A DNA stretch of 52,581 nt from Bartonella sp. ML70XJBT.G (GTDB lineage Bacteria > Pseudomonadota > Alphaproteobacteria > Rhizobiales > Rhizobiaceae). This document shows, in pieces, positions 38,282-48,406 of this stretch. Under the pieces are notes generated by a model. That model was not told the DNA's origin and did not search any database. It worked only from the letters and a program-made list of their open reading frames with translations. Position 1 is the first letter of the stretch. Each line of letters opens with the position of its first letter. Where the stretch lies: the NCBI RefSeq assembly GCF_028618575.1, contig NZ_JAQITA010000016.1:1-52581 (forward strand), given 5' to 3'. A program made the translations under genes and the position numbers.

Positions 38282-39916
38282 TTGATGAGTTTGAAAAGAA
38301 AGATATTAAAGGGGAGCAGTTCTTTTATTTCTGCTGTTCTTGCCGTGGGGATGTTTGCACAACAAGTGTCAGCAAATACGCCTGCTGATACCCTCGTGAT
38401 GGCTTGGGACCTTGATGCAATTAGTAATTTTGATCCTGCGCAACTCAATGATCGCTATGGAGCTGAAATTGTTGTTAATGTTTGCGACAATTTGGTGGAT
38501 ACTGCAAAAGACGATGGGACTAAAGTTGTTCCTTCTTTGGCTAAGAGTTGGGATGTTTCAAGTGATGACCAGAGTACGGTCATTACTTTTCATTTGCGTG
38601 ATGATTTGAAGTTTAATGATGGTCGGACTGCTGGTGCTCATGATCTGGTTTGGGGCATGAGGCGGGTTGTCAAATTGAAGCTGTCTAACGCGGCAACCTT
38701 TAATGAATATGGTATCACAGAAAAAAATGTTGATGAAGCTTTTCAAGCACCCGATGAAAAAACAGTGGTCATGAAATTTGATAAACCTTATCCAGCAGAG
38801 CTTATTTTGAGCAATATTTCTACTCATCGCACTGTTGCTTTACTTGATCGTGAGACACTGATGAAACACGAACAAGATGGTGATATGGGAAATCGCTATT
38901 TAGCAAGCCATGCTGCTTGTGTTGGCCCTTATCAGTTAGAGAGTTGGCGTCCTGGAGAAGGGATTTTGTTACGTGCCAGTTCCCATTATTGGGGAGAGGC
39001 GCCTAAATTGAAGAAGATTCTCATTCGTCATATTGCCGAGCCTGGAACACAACGTTTATTGTTGGAAAAACACGATATCGATGTGGCACGTAATTTAACG
39101 CCAGAGGATATAGCAGATCTTCAAGCAACAACAGATATTAAGGCTGAAAAAGTGTTGGCTCCATCCATGATCATATGGGGATTTAACACGACAAATCCTA
39201 TTTTTGCCAATGAAAAAGTACGTTTGGCAATGCGCTATCTTATTGATTATGAAACTCTTGGAAAAACTCTTCTTAAAGATGTTGGTATTCCACGGGCTAG
39301 CTTTATTCCTCTTGGTAATTTTGGTGCTTTGGATGAAAAAGAAGGGCAACCTTTTAAACTTAACCTTCAAAAAGCCAAGCAGCTTTTGACAGAGGCAGGT
39401 TATCCGGATGGTTTTGAGGCCAATATTTATGCCGGAAAATCTCCTTATCCTTTTGCTTTGCCCATTGCTCAGTCTATTCAGGACAATGCAAAAAAGATAG
39501 GCGTGCACTTTAAGATTGAACATTTTATTGGTACGCAATTATTTTCAAAACTTTATGCACGTGGCTTTGATACAATTTTTATAGGATGGAATAATTCGTC
39601 GTCGGATCCTCATACGATGGCTTCGCGTCTTATTTTAAACCCTGATAATGGATTTGAGGCTAAAAATACAGGCTATCCTAGTTGGTGTCATGGGTATTTG
39701 GATGAAGAGATGAATAAAAAGGTGAGGGATGCATTGTTTCAGAAAGATCCACAGAAACGGGCGCAGATGTATGCTGATTTGCAGCGTGATTTTATGCAAA
39801 AAGGTCCCTATGCGTTTATCTATCAGACATATAACATTGTCGCTATGACACCTGATGTAAAAAAATGGGTTTGGAATGGTGCACCACGTATTTTTTATAG
39901 TGCCATTGAAAAATAA
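38282..39916 (+). CDS. dppA: periplasmic dipeptide/oligopeptide (possibly heme) binding protein, copy 3
   Basis: 544-residue SBP_bac_5 protein with an alternative start one codon later (MSLKRK at 38285, which equals the copy 1 start). The signal peptide ends QQVSA. Nearly identical to copy 1 across residues 335-420 and in the C-terminal 70 residues, but with local differences such as WDLDAISNFDPAQLNDRYGA and the WNNSSSDPHTMASRLILNPDNG block. Such a patchwork of identity and divergence suggests past gene conversion with copy 1. Confidence 0.9.
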   Translation: MMSLKRKILKGSSSFISAVLAVGMFAQQVSANTPADTLVMAWDLDAISNFDPAQLNDRYGAEIVVNVCDNLVDTAKDDGTKVVPSLAKSWDVSSDDQSTVITFHLRDDLKFNDGRTAGAHDLVWGMRRVVKLKLSNAATFNEYGITEKNVDEAFQAPDEKTVVMKFDKPYPAELILSNISTHRTVALLDRETLMKHEQDGDMGNRYLASHAACVGPYQLESWRPGEGILLRASSHYWGEAPKLKKILIRHIAEPGTQRLLLEKHDIDVARNLTPEDIADLQATTDIKAEKVLAPSMIIWGFNTTNPIFANEKVRLAMRYLIDYETLGKTLLKDVGIPRASFIPLGNFGALDEKEGQPFKLNLQKAKQLLTEAGYPDGFEANIYAGKSPYPFALPIAQSIQDNAKKIGVHFKIEHFIGTQLFSKLYARGFDTIFIGWNNSSSDPHTMASRLILNPDNGFEAKNTGYPSWCHGYLDEEMNKKVRDALFQKDPQKRAQMYADLQRDFMQKGPYAFIYQTYNIVAMTPDVKKWVWNGAPRIFYSAIEK

Positions 39917-39960
39917 GCGTGTCTTAGAACATTGTGAACTCTAAGAGCGTGATCATGATC

Positions 39961-40008
39961 ACTTCGGCGTTTTTTCTATGGTTGAAAAACCTGACAAGAT
40001 GCCGAAGT
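39961..40008 (+). repeat. structured hairpin 3' of dppA3
   Basis: Arms CTTCGGC / GCCGAAG (39962-39968, 40001-40007), inner GGTT/AACC stem. Compared with the copy after dppA1, one A-T pair in the arm is replaced by a G-C pair, a paired change that keeps the fold. Confidence 0.65.
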
Positions 40009-40063
40009 TCATGGCTAGTGAATAAATATCCCATGTATAAAATGTGTTTTTAAGATCTGCTCT

Positions 40064-40321
40064 TTGATGAGAGAGGTTATCATAAAAGAACTGTTGGTGT
40101 GGATGTTAAGATTGAATATTTTAACTTCTGTTGATAGAATTTTCTGGATTGAACAATGTTCCGCAGACTCTTACGTTTTCAACTTTATTTACAATCCGGA
40201 TCATCGGTTTGAGGTTAAAAATACAAGCTGTTCTGGTTGGTGTTATGCGTATTTGGATGAAGCTATCAATCAAAAGTTTAAAAATGTATTATTGCAAATA
40301 GATTCACAAGAACGGGTGTAA
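40064..40321 (+). pseudogene. remnant of a dppA 3' region directly upstream of xseA
   Basis: An open frame of 85 codons whose content is a diverged piece of the binding-protein C-terminal domain: GVDVKIEYF-like start, then FNFIYNPDHRFEVKNTSCSGWCYAYLDEAIN and [10 protein letters not shown], matching LVYNPDNRFEAKNT...WCHGYLDEEMN and LFQKDPQKRA of the intact genes. An internal segment is missing and the last ~40 residues are lost. It stops 12 nt before the xseA start. Confidence 0.85.
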
Positions 40322-40332
40322 AGAATTTAAAA

Positions 40333-41763
40333 ATGGTAAGTTTGTTTGGTGAAAAAGTAGGTGCAACGAATGTAGTAGAATTTACTGTTTCTGAAATAGC
40401 AGGGGCTTTAAAGCGCGTTGTTGAAGAAAAGTTTGGTTATGTGCGGGTGCGTGGGGAAATATCAGGTTATCGTGGTCCTCATGCTTCTGGTCATGCTTAC
40501 TTTGCTTTAAAGGATGATAAGGCACGGTTGGAGGCTGTTATTTGGCGTGGGTTTATGGAAAAGCTCAAATTTCCTCCTGAAGAGGGGATGGAAGTGATTG
40601 CTGTTGGCAAACTGACAACTTACCCAGGATCATCAAAGTACCAAATTGTTATTGAAGCACTTGAACCAACTGGAGTTGGCGCTTTGATGGCACTTTTAGA
40701 AAATCGTAAAAAAAAGCTTGCAGAGGAAGGTTTATTTGATGAAGCCAAAAAAAAACCTTTGCCTTATATGCCTCGAATTATAGGCGTTGTGACATCGCCA
40801 ACTGGCGCTGTTATTCGCGATATTATTCATCGTATATCAGATCGTTTTCCCTTGCATATTTTGGTTTGGCCTGTTCGTGTTCAGGGAGAAACCTGTGGGC
40901 GTGAAGTGGCTGCTGGCGTTGAGGGTTTTAATGCACTGCCTGTAGGAGGTTCTCTTCCAAAGCCTGATGTTATTATTGTGGCGCGAGGAGGAGGAAGCTT
41001 GGAAGATTTATGGGGGTTTAATGATGAAGCTGTTGTGCGTGCTGTTTATGCCTCTGACTTACCTGTTATCTCTGCGGTTGGGCATGAGACAGATTGGACT
41101 TTAATTGATTATGTTGCTGATTGGCGTGCTCCGACCCCTACAGGGGCAGCAGAAAAGGCTGTTCCCGTCAAGCTTGATCTCGAAGCCTATGTGGCATCGC
41201 TTGGTGCACGTTTACGTACGGGACTCACACGTTATCTTGATTTTCATCAACAAAAATTGCGTGCTCTTATCCGTGGACTTCCCACGGTTGATCAACTTTT
41301 TGCTCTACCACGACGTGGTTTTGATGAAATTTCCAGCCGGTTACAGCGTGCTCTTTGTGTGAGTTATGATAAAAAGCGTTTTTCTTTCCATGCACTTTCT
41401 CTTCGTCTTGCACCGCGTTTGTTGAATACTGAAAAAGCACAACGCAATACCAAGGAATATGTGATGCGTCTTCAGCGTGCTTTTGTGCACAAGGTGGAAA
41501 AACAACGTGCTCAGATAGAAGTTGCTTTTAGGCTTTTAAAAAGCACTTCGTATCAGAATATTTTAGAGCGTGGTTTTGTTTTGGCTTTGGGGAAAGAGAA
41601 TAAACCCATTAAACGATTGGTGCAGTTTCCTGAAACAGGTCAAGTCAATTTACGTTTTTTTGATGGTGATGTCAGTGTTGTCACCGAGGAATCTGCTTTG
41701 AATAAACGTTCAAAACACAAACAGATAAAGCAACAAGGCGATGATCAAGGAACACTCTTTTGA
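40333..41763 (+). CDS. xseA: exodeoxyribonuclease VII large subunit
   Basis: Catalytic subunit of ExoVII, which degrades single-stranded DNA with XseB. 476 residues: N-terminal OB-fold (about 14-110, with [21 protein letters not shown]), the central nuclease domain with [30 protein letters not shown] and [28 protein letters not shown], and a C-terminal coiled-coil region. All catalytic motifs look intact, so this is the one working copy among four xseA-derived stretches. The tag ORF overlaps its 3' end. xseB is not in the window. Confidence 0.94.
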   Translation: MVSLFGEKVGATNVVEFTVSEIAGALKRVVEEKFGYVRVRGEISGYRGPHASGHAYFALKDDKARLEAVIWRGFMEKLKFPPEEGMEVIAVGKLTTYPGSSKYQIVIEALEPTGVGALMALLENRKKKLAEEGLFDEAKKKPLPYMPRIIGVVTSPTGAVIRDIIHRISDRFPLHILVWPVRVQGETCGREVAAGVEGFNALPVGGSLPKPDVIIVARGGGSLEDLWGFNDEAVVRAVYASDLPVISAVGHETDWTLIDYVADWRAPTPTGAAEKAVPVKLDLEAYVASLGARLRTGLTRYLDFHQQKLRALIRGLPTVDQLFALPRRGFDEISSRLQRALCVSYDKKRFSFHALSLRLAPRLLNTEKAQRNTKEYVMRLQRAFVHKVEKQRAQIEVAFRLLKSTSYQNILERGFVLALGKENKPIKRLVQFPETGQVNLRFFDGDVSVVTEESALNKRSKHKQIKQQGDDQGTLF

Positions 41764-42367
41764 TATGGTCAATCAGGTGCTCGAGGAAGGACTTCGCAGG
41801 GGAGCGGATGGAAAAATTCGTTGTTCATGGGCAGGAGATGATCCGCTTTACTGTGCTTATCATGATCATGAATGGGGAAGTCCTGTTTTTGAAGATCGCC
41901 GTTTGTTTGAAAAAATTTGTCTTGAAGGTTTTCAAGCAGGGCTTTCTTGGCTTACCATTTTAAAAAAACGTTCTTTTTTTCAAGAGGCATTTGATTACTT
42001 TGACTTCGAAAAAATCAGTCATTATGATGAAGAAAAAGTGCAAATATTGATGCAGAATAAAGGTATTGTTCGTCATCAAGGAAAAATTCGCTCAGTGCTT
42101 AATAACGCATTGAGGGCACAGGAAATTATCACAGAGTGGGGAAGTTTATCTCACTATTTTTGGTCTTTTCAACCACCACAATCAGAGCGTTATGAAAAGA
42201 TCAATTTTCAAACATTGTTAGCAAATCCTATAACACCTGCGTCTCTTCGTCTTTCTCAAGACTTGAAAAAACGTGGCTGGACATTTGTTGGACCAACGAT
42301 TTGTTATGCTTTTATGCAGTCGGTAGGCATTGTTAATGATCATCTTGAAGGGTGCTTTTGTCGATAA
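41741..42367 (+). CDS. tag: DNA-3-methyladenine glycosylase I
   Basis: Excises 3-methyladenine from alkylated DNA. 208 residues from the ATG at 41741, which overlaps xseA by 23 nt; an ATG at 41765, just after the xseA stop, would give 200 residues and is equally possible. Family features: [20 protein letters not shown] with zinc ligand Cys and His, the [19 protein letters not shown] block, the catalytic-pocket [16 protein letters not shown] segment, and the C-terminal [14 protein letters not shown] with the other ligands. Confidence 0.93.
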   Translation: MIKEHSFDMVNQVLEEGLRRGADGKIRCSWAGDDPLYCAYHDHEWGSPVFEDRRLFEKICLEGFQAGLSWLTILKKRSFFQEAFDYFDFEKISHYDEEKVQILMQNKGIVRHQGKIRSVLNNALRAQEIITEWGSLSHYFWSFQPPQSERYEKINFQTLLANPITPASLRLSQDLKKRGWTFVGPTICYAFMQSVGIVNDHLEGCFCR

Positions 42368-43619
42368 ATTAGTAAAAATCTTTTGCATAAGAAGATGTGT
42401 CTAAAAAAATAACAAAAGAGTATGGAATGGTTTTGAGATCGTTTCATGTATTTGTTGTTGTTGGATTATCGCTTTTTAGCGTAGTGGATGCTGTGATGCT
42501 GCTTTTAGCAGAGGAAGCGATGTATTTTTAAAAGGTAAAAAACTTATCTGATCATTTTTAAAGAATATTTTTTAAGTTTTGTGTTTTTAAAGTATTATAA
42601 GAACAGTTTTTATTATCTGTTTTAATATATATTTTTCTTTTTTATTTATTTCTTTAGTGTTAGTGATGAAAAGATTATTTTTTATTTCTCTCTATAGAGA
42701 AATATTATTGTGTTGTTTTGTTCTTTGAAGTTTAAAGCAAGCTATTTGCTCTATTTTTATTGAATAGAGAATGATGCGTTTATTATATAGTATTTGATTA
42801 TCAAATACTTGTGTTACGTTTTATTATCTGATAGCTTCGTTTTTAAGAGAATAATTTGGCTGCGTGTAAGCTCCATCTTTTGGGGCAGATACCTCTGTTC
42901 AGATAGATTTGTGTTCACTTCATTGCTTCGTTAAATCTCTAGCATATGTCGTTGGGAATGTGAATGAGAATAGCGTATTGTTTCGTTTTTGTTTTTGCTC
43001 TTGAAAAAGAGTATTTTATGATGTGTTCTTTTATTGGCTACTGTATTTTGGAGAGGTAAGACTTAGAAAAACGAGTATTTCTCATTGCAATTTTATTTCT
43101 GTCGATTTTTGATATTGTTGATAAAAGATTTTCTTTTTACGCTTAATTTTCAGAAGATACAGCAATTGTTAAAGAAATCATGGAGTTTTTGCAGAAATGT
43201 TTTCTTTTGTTTTACTGCTTGTTCGTGCGTGGTATATTATAACACAGTAAGGATGTGCGTACATCTTGAAACTGAGTTCTGAGGGGATACGATTATTTTA
43301 AAAATTTGCACATTATCCTTATCCTTTTTAGTACAGTTTATGAGGAGGGTGGTTCATCAATATCTGTGAGACAATTTTCTCCAAGGTCTAGATTTTGGTG
43401 AGAGATATAGGGAGCAATTACAGGGTATAGTGGGGCAGATGTCATAATGATTGGGGACGGATATTTCGTGTATTTTTATTGAGTTTAAGTGAGTGAATTG
43501 AAAAGTAAATGCCTTTGTAGAGAAGGCGAATATGCGTTTATTTAATCTTTAGTTTTACAAATCTGCCATGTTATTTCAGAATAATAAATTGATACAATAA
43601 ACTTTAAAAGGAAAAGGCT
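42368..43619. other. gap of 1.25 kb before dppA4
   Basis: AT-rich. Unlike the regions before dppA1-3, I found no xseA-like segments here. A 65-codon Phe/Cys-rich ORF at 43085-43282 is not convincing. Just before dppA4 the leader TACAATAAACTTTAAAAGG (from 43593) is shared with dppA2. Confidence 0.5.
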
Positions 43620-45245
43620 ATGAATAGAAAAAGAAAAATATTGAAAGGCAGCACTTCTTTTGTTTCTGCTGTTCTTGCATTGGGGATGTTCGTGCAACAA
43701 GTTTCAGCAAAAACACCTGTCGATACCCTCGTAATGGGTTGGAATATTGATGGAATCAATACATTTGATCCTGCGCAGCTTAATGATGTTTATGCAAATG
43801 AAATTGTTCTCAATGTTTGTGATAATTTGGTGAGTACTGCTACAGATGATCCAGCAAAAATCGTTCCCTCTTTAGCAACACACTGGGATGTTTCAGGCGG
43901 TGATCAGAGTACAGTGCTTACTTTTCATTTGCGTGATGGTTTAAAATTTCATGATGGTCGATCTGCGAATGCTCATGATCTTGTTTGGGGCATGAAGCGA
44001 ATTGTCAAATTGAAGATGGCAAATGCGGCGATATTTAATGAATATGGTATTACAGAACAAAATGTTGATTCTGCTCTTCAAGCACCCGATGAGAAAACGG
44101 TGGTGATGAAATTTGATAAGCCTTATCCAGCAGAGCTTATTCTTAATAATATTGTTGCGAGTCGTGCTACGGCCTTGCTTGATCGTGAGACCATTATGAA
44201 GCATGAAAAAAATAGTGATATGGGAAATCGCTATTTGGCCAGTCATGCTGCTTGTGTTGGTCCTTATCGATTGGCGAGCTGGCGTCCTGGAGAAGCAATT
44301 TTATTGCGTGCAAGTTCCCATTATTGGGGGGAAGCACCTAAGTTAAAAAAGATACTCATTCGCCATGTTGCAGAGACTGGAACACAACGCTTATTGTTAC
44401 AAAAACATGATATCGATGTTGCTCGTGATTTGAGACCTGAGGATCTTGCAGATCTCCAAGCAACAACAGATATTAAGGTGAAAAGCGTTTTGGAGCCTTC
44501 CATGATGTATTGGGGTTTTAATACGACAAATCCTATTTTTGCCAATGAAAAAGTACGTTTGGCGATGCGCTATCTTATTGATTATGAGGCTCTTGAAAAG
44601 AGCATTCTCAAAGGTGTCGGTGTTCCACGGGCAAGCTTTATTCCTCTTGGTAATTTTGGGGCCTTGGATGAAAAAGAAGGGCAGCCCTTTAAACTTGATC
44701 TTCAAAAAGCCAAACAGCTCTTAACAGAGGCAGGTTATTCGAAAGGCTTTGAGGTTAATTTTTTAATAGGAAGCTCTCATTATGCTTTGCCCATTGCTCA
44801 GTCTATTCAAGACAATGCGGCAAAGGTAGGCGTGCATCTTAAAATTGAACGTTTAGCAGGTACGCAGGTGTTTTCAAAACTTTCTGCACGTAGCTTTGAT
44901 ACGATTTTTGTCGGATGGAATAATGACTCTGCGGATCCTCATTCAATGGCTTCACGCCTTGTTTACAATCCCGATAATCAGTTTGAGGCGAAAAATACAG
45001 CCTATCCAAGTTGGCAGCATGGCTATTTGGATGAGGCTATGAATAAGAAGGTGATGGAAGCATTATTTCAAAAAGATCCACAGAAACGGGCGCAAATTTA
45101 TGCTGATTTGCAGCGTGAACTTATGCAAAAAGGACCTTATGCTTTTATCTTTCAGAAATATAGTGTTGTAGCTATGACACCTCGTATAAAAAAATGGGTT
45201 TGGAATAGTGCTCCGCGTATTTTTTATAGTGCAATTGAAAAATAA
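43620..45245 (+). CDS. dppA: periplasmic dipeptide/oligopeptide (possibly heme) binding protein, copy 4
   Basis: 541-residue SBP_bac_5 protein, signal peptide ending QQVSA. Its first ~85 bp of DNA and its FLIGSSHYALPIAQ segment show that it pairs with copy 2 rather than with copies 1 and 3. Distinctive positions include HDGRSANAHDLVWG and the WQHGYLDEAMN block, where the other copies have WCHGYLD. It is separated from copy 3 by xseA and tag, so it is not part of the 2.5-kb tandem array in the strict sense. Followed by a terminator-like hairpin. Confidence 0.9.
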   Translation: MNRKRKILKGSTSFVSAVLALGMFVQQVSAKTPVDTLVMGWNIDGINTFDPAQLNDVYANEIVLNVCDNLVSTATDDPAKIVPSLATHWDVSGGDQSTVLTFHLRDGLKFHDGRSANAHDLVWGMKRIVKLKMANAAIFNEYGITEQNVDSALQAPDEKTVVMKFDKPYPAELILNNIVASRATALLDRETIMKHEKNSDMGNRYLASHAACVGPYRLASWRPGEAILLRASSHYWGEAPKLKKILIRHVAETGTQRLLLQKHDIDVARDLRPEDLADLQATTDIKVKSVLEPSMMYWGFNTTNPIFANEKVRLAMRYLIDYEALEKSILKGVGVPRASFIPLGNFGALDEKEGQPFKLDLQKAKQLLTEAGYSKGFEVNFLIGSSHYALPIAQSIQDNAAKVGVHLKIERLAGTQVFSKLSARSFDTIFVGWNNDSADPHSMASRLVYNPDNQFEAKNTAYPSWQHGYLDEAMNKKVMEALFQKDPQKRAQIYADLQRELMQKGPYAFIFQKYSVVAMTPRIKKWVWNSAPRIFYSAIEK

Positions 45246-45608
45246 ATGCGTATTTAATAATACTGAAAAATATAAAAAGAACGTGGTCATCATGTAAATG
45301 ATGAAAATATCCTCCGCAGATGCTTATCTTAACGTTAAGGTATGAAATTGCGGGGGGCTTTTGTATAATACAATTAAGGTATAGTTTAGAGGGGGGTAAT
45401 GTTGATCCGTATGAAAAGTAAGGGCTTTTGGAAGTCTCTGTGATAATACTACAGAGGGTGTGCATCTCAGTTGTAGGTGCTGTGTGAGAAAATCGTTTTC
45501 AGCTTTTTGATGCCTAAAATTGATAACATGACGCTGTGTGAGAAATAAAAGAAAAATCAGCAGTATTTTAAAAAATAATCAAAGAAAATACAAAGGATAT
45601 TGATTAAA
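45246..45608. other. spacer between dppA4 and dppA5
   Basis: Holds the terminator-like hairpin listed next and an AT-rich stretch with AAAGGA 11 nt before the dppA5 ATG. No xseA-like sequence seen. Confidence 0.45.
45311..45365 (+). terminator. terminator-like hairpin after dppA4
   Basis: Outer arms CCTCCGCA (45311-45318) and TGCGGGGG (45349-45356, one G-T pair), with an inner palindrome CTTAACGTTAAG, followed by a short T-containing stretch (CTTTTGT). The T tract is weak, so termination may be partial. Confidence 0.55.
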
Positions 45609-47225
45609 ATGACGCAAAAAAGAATTTTAAAAAATTTGTGTGTTTTGCTAAGTACAATCGGTTTTTTAAATGGATCTGTATCATCAGTATTGAGTGCGTC
45701 ATCGAAAGATGCATTGGTGATGGCATGGAATGTGGATTCAATTAGTAGCTTTGATCCAGCGCAAACAGTTGAAGTTGTCGCGAGTGAATTATTGACAAAT
45801 ATATGTAGTGCATTAGTGCAGTATGATCAGGGTGATCCTACAAGAATTCGCCCTGCTATGGCACAATCTTGGGAAGTTTTAGATGGTGGAAAAAGAATTG
45901 TTTTTCATCTTCGTGATGATTTAAAATTTGATGATGGAAGGGTTGCTACAGCACAAGATCTTGCTTGGTCAATGCGACGAATTATTAAATTGGGATTAGG
46001 ATATGCTCAGTTTTTGATGGATTATGGTTTTAATAAAAACAATATGGAAACGCATATTCAAGCTCTTGATGAGAGAACTTTACAGCTAAAACTAGATAAA
46101 CCCTATCCTATTCAGCTTATATTAACAGCTATTGGACAGTCCTATGCTTCTGCTTTACTTGATCGGAAAACAGTTGAAGCAGAAAGTATAAATGGTGATA
46201 TGGGCAATAAATATTTGGCAACGCATTCGGCTTGTGTTGGACCTTATAAATTGGTACGTTGGTCTCCTGGAGAAAAAGTTGTATTGGAAGCTACGAAATA
46301 TTATTGGGGAGAGGCACCTAAAATTAAGCAAATTGTTGTGCAGCATGTTGCGGATTCAGCAAGCCAGAGACTTCTTTTGGAAAAAGGTGATGTGGATATA
46401 GCGCGTGATCTTTCTTCAGAGGATATTCTAGATATTGAAAAGCAGGGGGGGGCAGTCAAAATTAGCCGCGTTTTGCGACCACAGATTATTTATCTCTCGT
46501 TGAATAATAAAAATACAATTTTTTCTCATGAAAAAGTGCGGTTGGCACTTCGTTATTTAGTCGATTATGAGGGACTGGGAAAGACTGTTTTAAAAGGTAT
46601 TGGCATTCCACGTGCTAGTTATATGGCGTTGGGAATTCCTGGCGCTTTGGATGAAAAAGAGGGATTGCCCTTTAAGTTAGATTTGAAAAAAGCCAAGCAA
46701 TTGATGAGTGAGGCCGGTTATCCCAATGGTTTTAAAGCTAATCTTTTAGTTGGTAGCCTTAGTTATATGTCATCTGTTGCGCAGTCTATTCAAGCCAATG
46801 CGCGTAAAATTGGTGTTGATCTTACCATTGAAAAAATGGCACAAAATCAATTGTTAAGCCGTGTGCGTGGTGGAAATTATGATAGTGCACTTATGGGATG
46901 GGGAAGTGCTGATCCTGATGGACATCCTGCCTCGTTAAATCATGTTTTTAATCCTGATCCAACATTTACAGAAAAGCACAATATGTATCTGGCTTGGCGT
47001 GCTGGATATTATGATGAAAATATTAATAAAATGGTGATGGATGCTCTGTTTGAGCAAGATCAAAATAAGCGTCTTTTACAGTATCGTGCTTTACAGAATT
47101 ATGTGTTTGAACATGGTCCTATGGTTTATTTATTTCAGACATATTATACCATTGGTATGGGACCTGCAGTCAAAAAATGGGCTTGGAATAGTTTTAGACT
47201 TTATTACAGTGATGCAGAAAAGTAA
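45609..47225 (+). CDS. dppA: periplasmic dipeptide/oligopeptide binding protein, divergent copy 5
   Basis: About 538 residues from the ATG at 45609; a TTG at 45600 is in frame but too close to the AAAGGA box. Same family and length as copies 1-4 but clearly more distant: the lipid-free signal peptide ends LSAS, and blocks such as NMETHIQALDERTLQLKLDKPYP and MGWGSADPDGHPASLNHVFNPD differ while the overall order is kept. It lies directly before dppB (about 100 bp), so it is the likely ancestral partner of the permease, with copies 1-4 as an amplified side branch. Confidence 0.9.
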   Translation: MTQKRILKNLCVLLSTIGFLNGSVSSVLSASSKDALVMAWNVDSISSFDPAQTVEVVASELLTNICSALVQYDQGDPTRIRPAMAQSWEVLDGGKRIVFHLRDDLKFDDGRVATAQDLAWSMRRIIKLGLGYAQFLMDYGFNKNNMETHIQALDERTLQLKLDKPYPIQLILTAIGQSYASALLDRKTVEAESINGDMGNKYLATHSACVGPYKLVRWSPGEKVVLEATKYYWGEAPKIKQIVVQHVADSASQRLLLEKGDVDIARDLSSEDILDIEKQGGAVKISRVLRPQIIYLSLNNKNTIFSHEKVRLALRYLVDYEGLGKTVLKGIGIPRASYMALGIPGALDEKEGLPFKLDLKKAKQLMSEAGYPNGFKANLLVGSLSYMSSVAQSIQANARKIGVDLTIEKMAQNQLLSRVRGGNYDSALMGWGSADPDGHPASLNHVFNPDPTFTEKHNMYLAWRAGYYDENINKMVMDALFEQDQNKRLLQYRALQNYVFEHGPMVYLFQTYYTIGMGPAVKKWAWNSFRLYYSDAEK

Positions 47226-47330
47226 GCATGTTTTGAAAAAAGATTGTAGAGTGTGCTTGATTAGAGGTTGCTTGATTGTATAAAAAAGGTGTTAGCTTTA
47301 TGTTTGGTAGCTATGGAGGGGAATATTATA

Positions 47331-48404
47331 ATGGTTTTGCCATTTCCAGATGCTGAAAGAGCAGTATTACAGAAGCAGAAACAAGTGTTCGTATGGGACT
47401 ATTTTTTCAAGCTATTAAAGTTGCTTATTTCGGTCTTTGTCACATTGCTTGGTTTGGTAACGATTACTTTTTTTATTGGCCACCTGCTTCCCTTAGATCC
47501 CGTTCTGGCTATCCTTGGTGATAATATCAGTCAGGAAGCTTATGATGCAATGTATCATAGGTTGGGACTTGATCAGCCATTGATTGTTCAATATTGGAAT
47601 TATCTTCGCAGTGTGCTTTTGTTTGACTTTGGAGATGCTTTAACCTCAGGGCGTCCTGTCTTAGAAGATATTATGCGTGTATTTCCTGCAACGTTAGAGC
47701 TTGCTACAGTTGCTATTGTAATTGGCACGAGTCTTGGTATTCCATTTGGTGTTTTTGCGGCAATGTATCGTGATTCATTTATTGATTACTTTGTTCGTGT
47801 TTTTACACTTCTGAGTTATTCCACCCCAACTTTTTGGCTTGGATTAATGGCGTTATTAATCTTTTATGCCAAGCTTGGTTGGATCGGTGGTCCAGGACGT
47901 ATTGATTTCCTTTATGAATATTCTTTTGAACCTAAAACGGGATTTTTTCTCTGGGATACTGCTCGTCAAGGACAGTGGGAAGCTTTTGGAAATGTATTCA
48001 GTCATATTATTATGCCTGCTTTAATCTTAGCTTTTGGTGCTATGGCTTATATTAGTCGTATGACTCGTGGATTTATGATTGAACAGCTTAATCAGGAATA
48101 TATCATTACTGCACGTGTGAAGGGATTATCGTTGGCACGAACGGTGTGGGGGCATGCCTTTCGCAATGCTGCCGTACAGATTATCACGGTTGTTGCACTT
48201 TCTTATGCTTTTCTCTTAGAAGGTGCTGTGTTAACGGAGACTGTTTTTGCTTGGCCTGGCTTTGGGCATTACTTAACGAATGCTCTTTTGGCTGGAGATA
48301 TGAATGCAGTTGTCGGTTGTACGCTGCTTGTAGGATTTCTCTTTGTCGTTATTAATTTATTTTCTGATTTGCTTTATCGAATCTTTGATCCAAGGACACG
48401 TTGA
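47331..48404 (+). CDS. dppB: dipeptide/heme ABC transporter permease DppB
   Basis: First inner-membrane subunit, 357 residues from the ATG at 47331 (GGAGGGG about 9 nt upstream); a TTG at 47268 would add 21 residues of no family likeness. Six transmembrane helices; the EAA loop that contacts the ATPase is EYIITARVKGLSLARTVWGHAFRNA-like, and GHLLPLDPVLAILG follows helix 1 as in DppB/OppB. The stop nearly touches the dppC start. Confidence 0.93.
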   Translation: MVLPFPDAERAVLQKQKQVFVWDYFFKLLKLLISVFVTLLGLVTITFFIGHLLPLDPVLAILGDNISQEAYDAMYHRLGLDQPLIVQYWNYLRSVLLFDFGDALTSGRPVLEDIMRVFPATLELATVAIVIGTSLGIPFGVFAAMYRDSFIDYFVRVFTLLSYSTPTFWLGLMALLIFYAKLGWIGGPGRIDFLYEYSFEPKTGFFLWDTARQGQWEAFGNVFSHIIMPALILAFGAMAYISRMTRGFMIEQLNQEYIITARVKGLSLARTVWGHAFRNAAVQIITVVALSYAFLLEGAVLTETVFAWPGFGHYLTNALLAGDMNAVVGCTLLVGFLFVVINLFSDLLYRIFDPRTR

Positions 48405-48406
48405 AT

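Noticed and set aside
43085..43282. 65-codon Phe/Cys-rich ORF before dppA4
   Set aside because: No start signal or family likeness; low-complexity composition.
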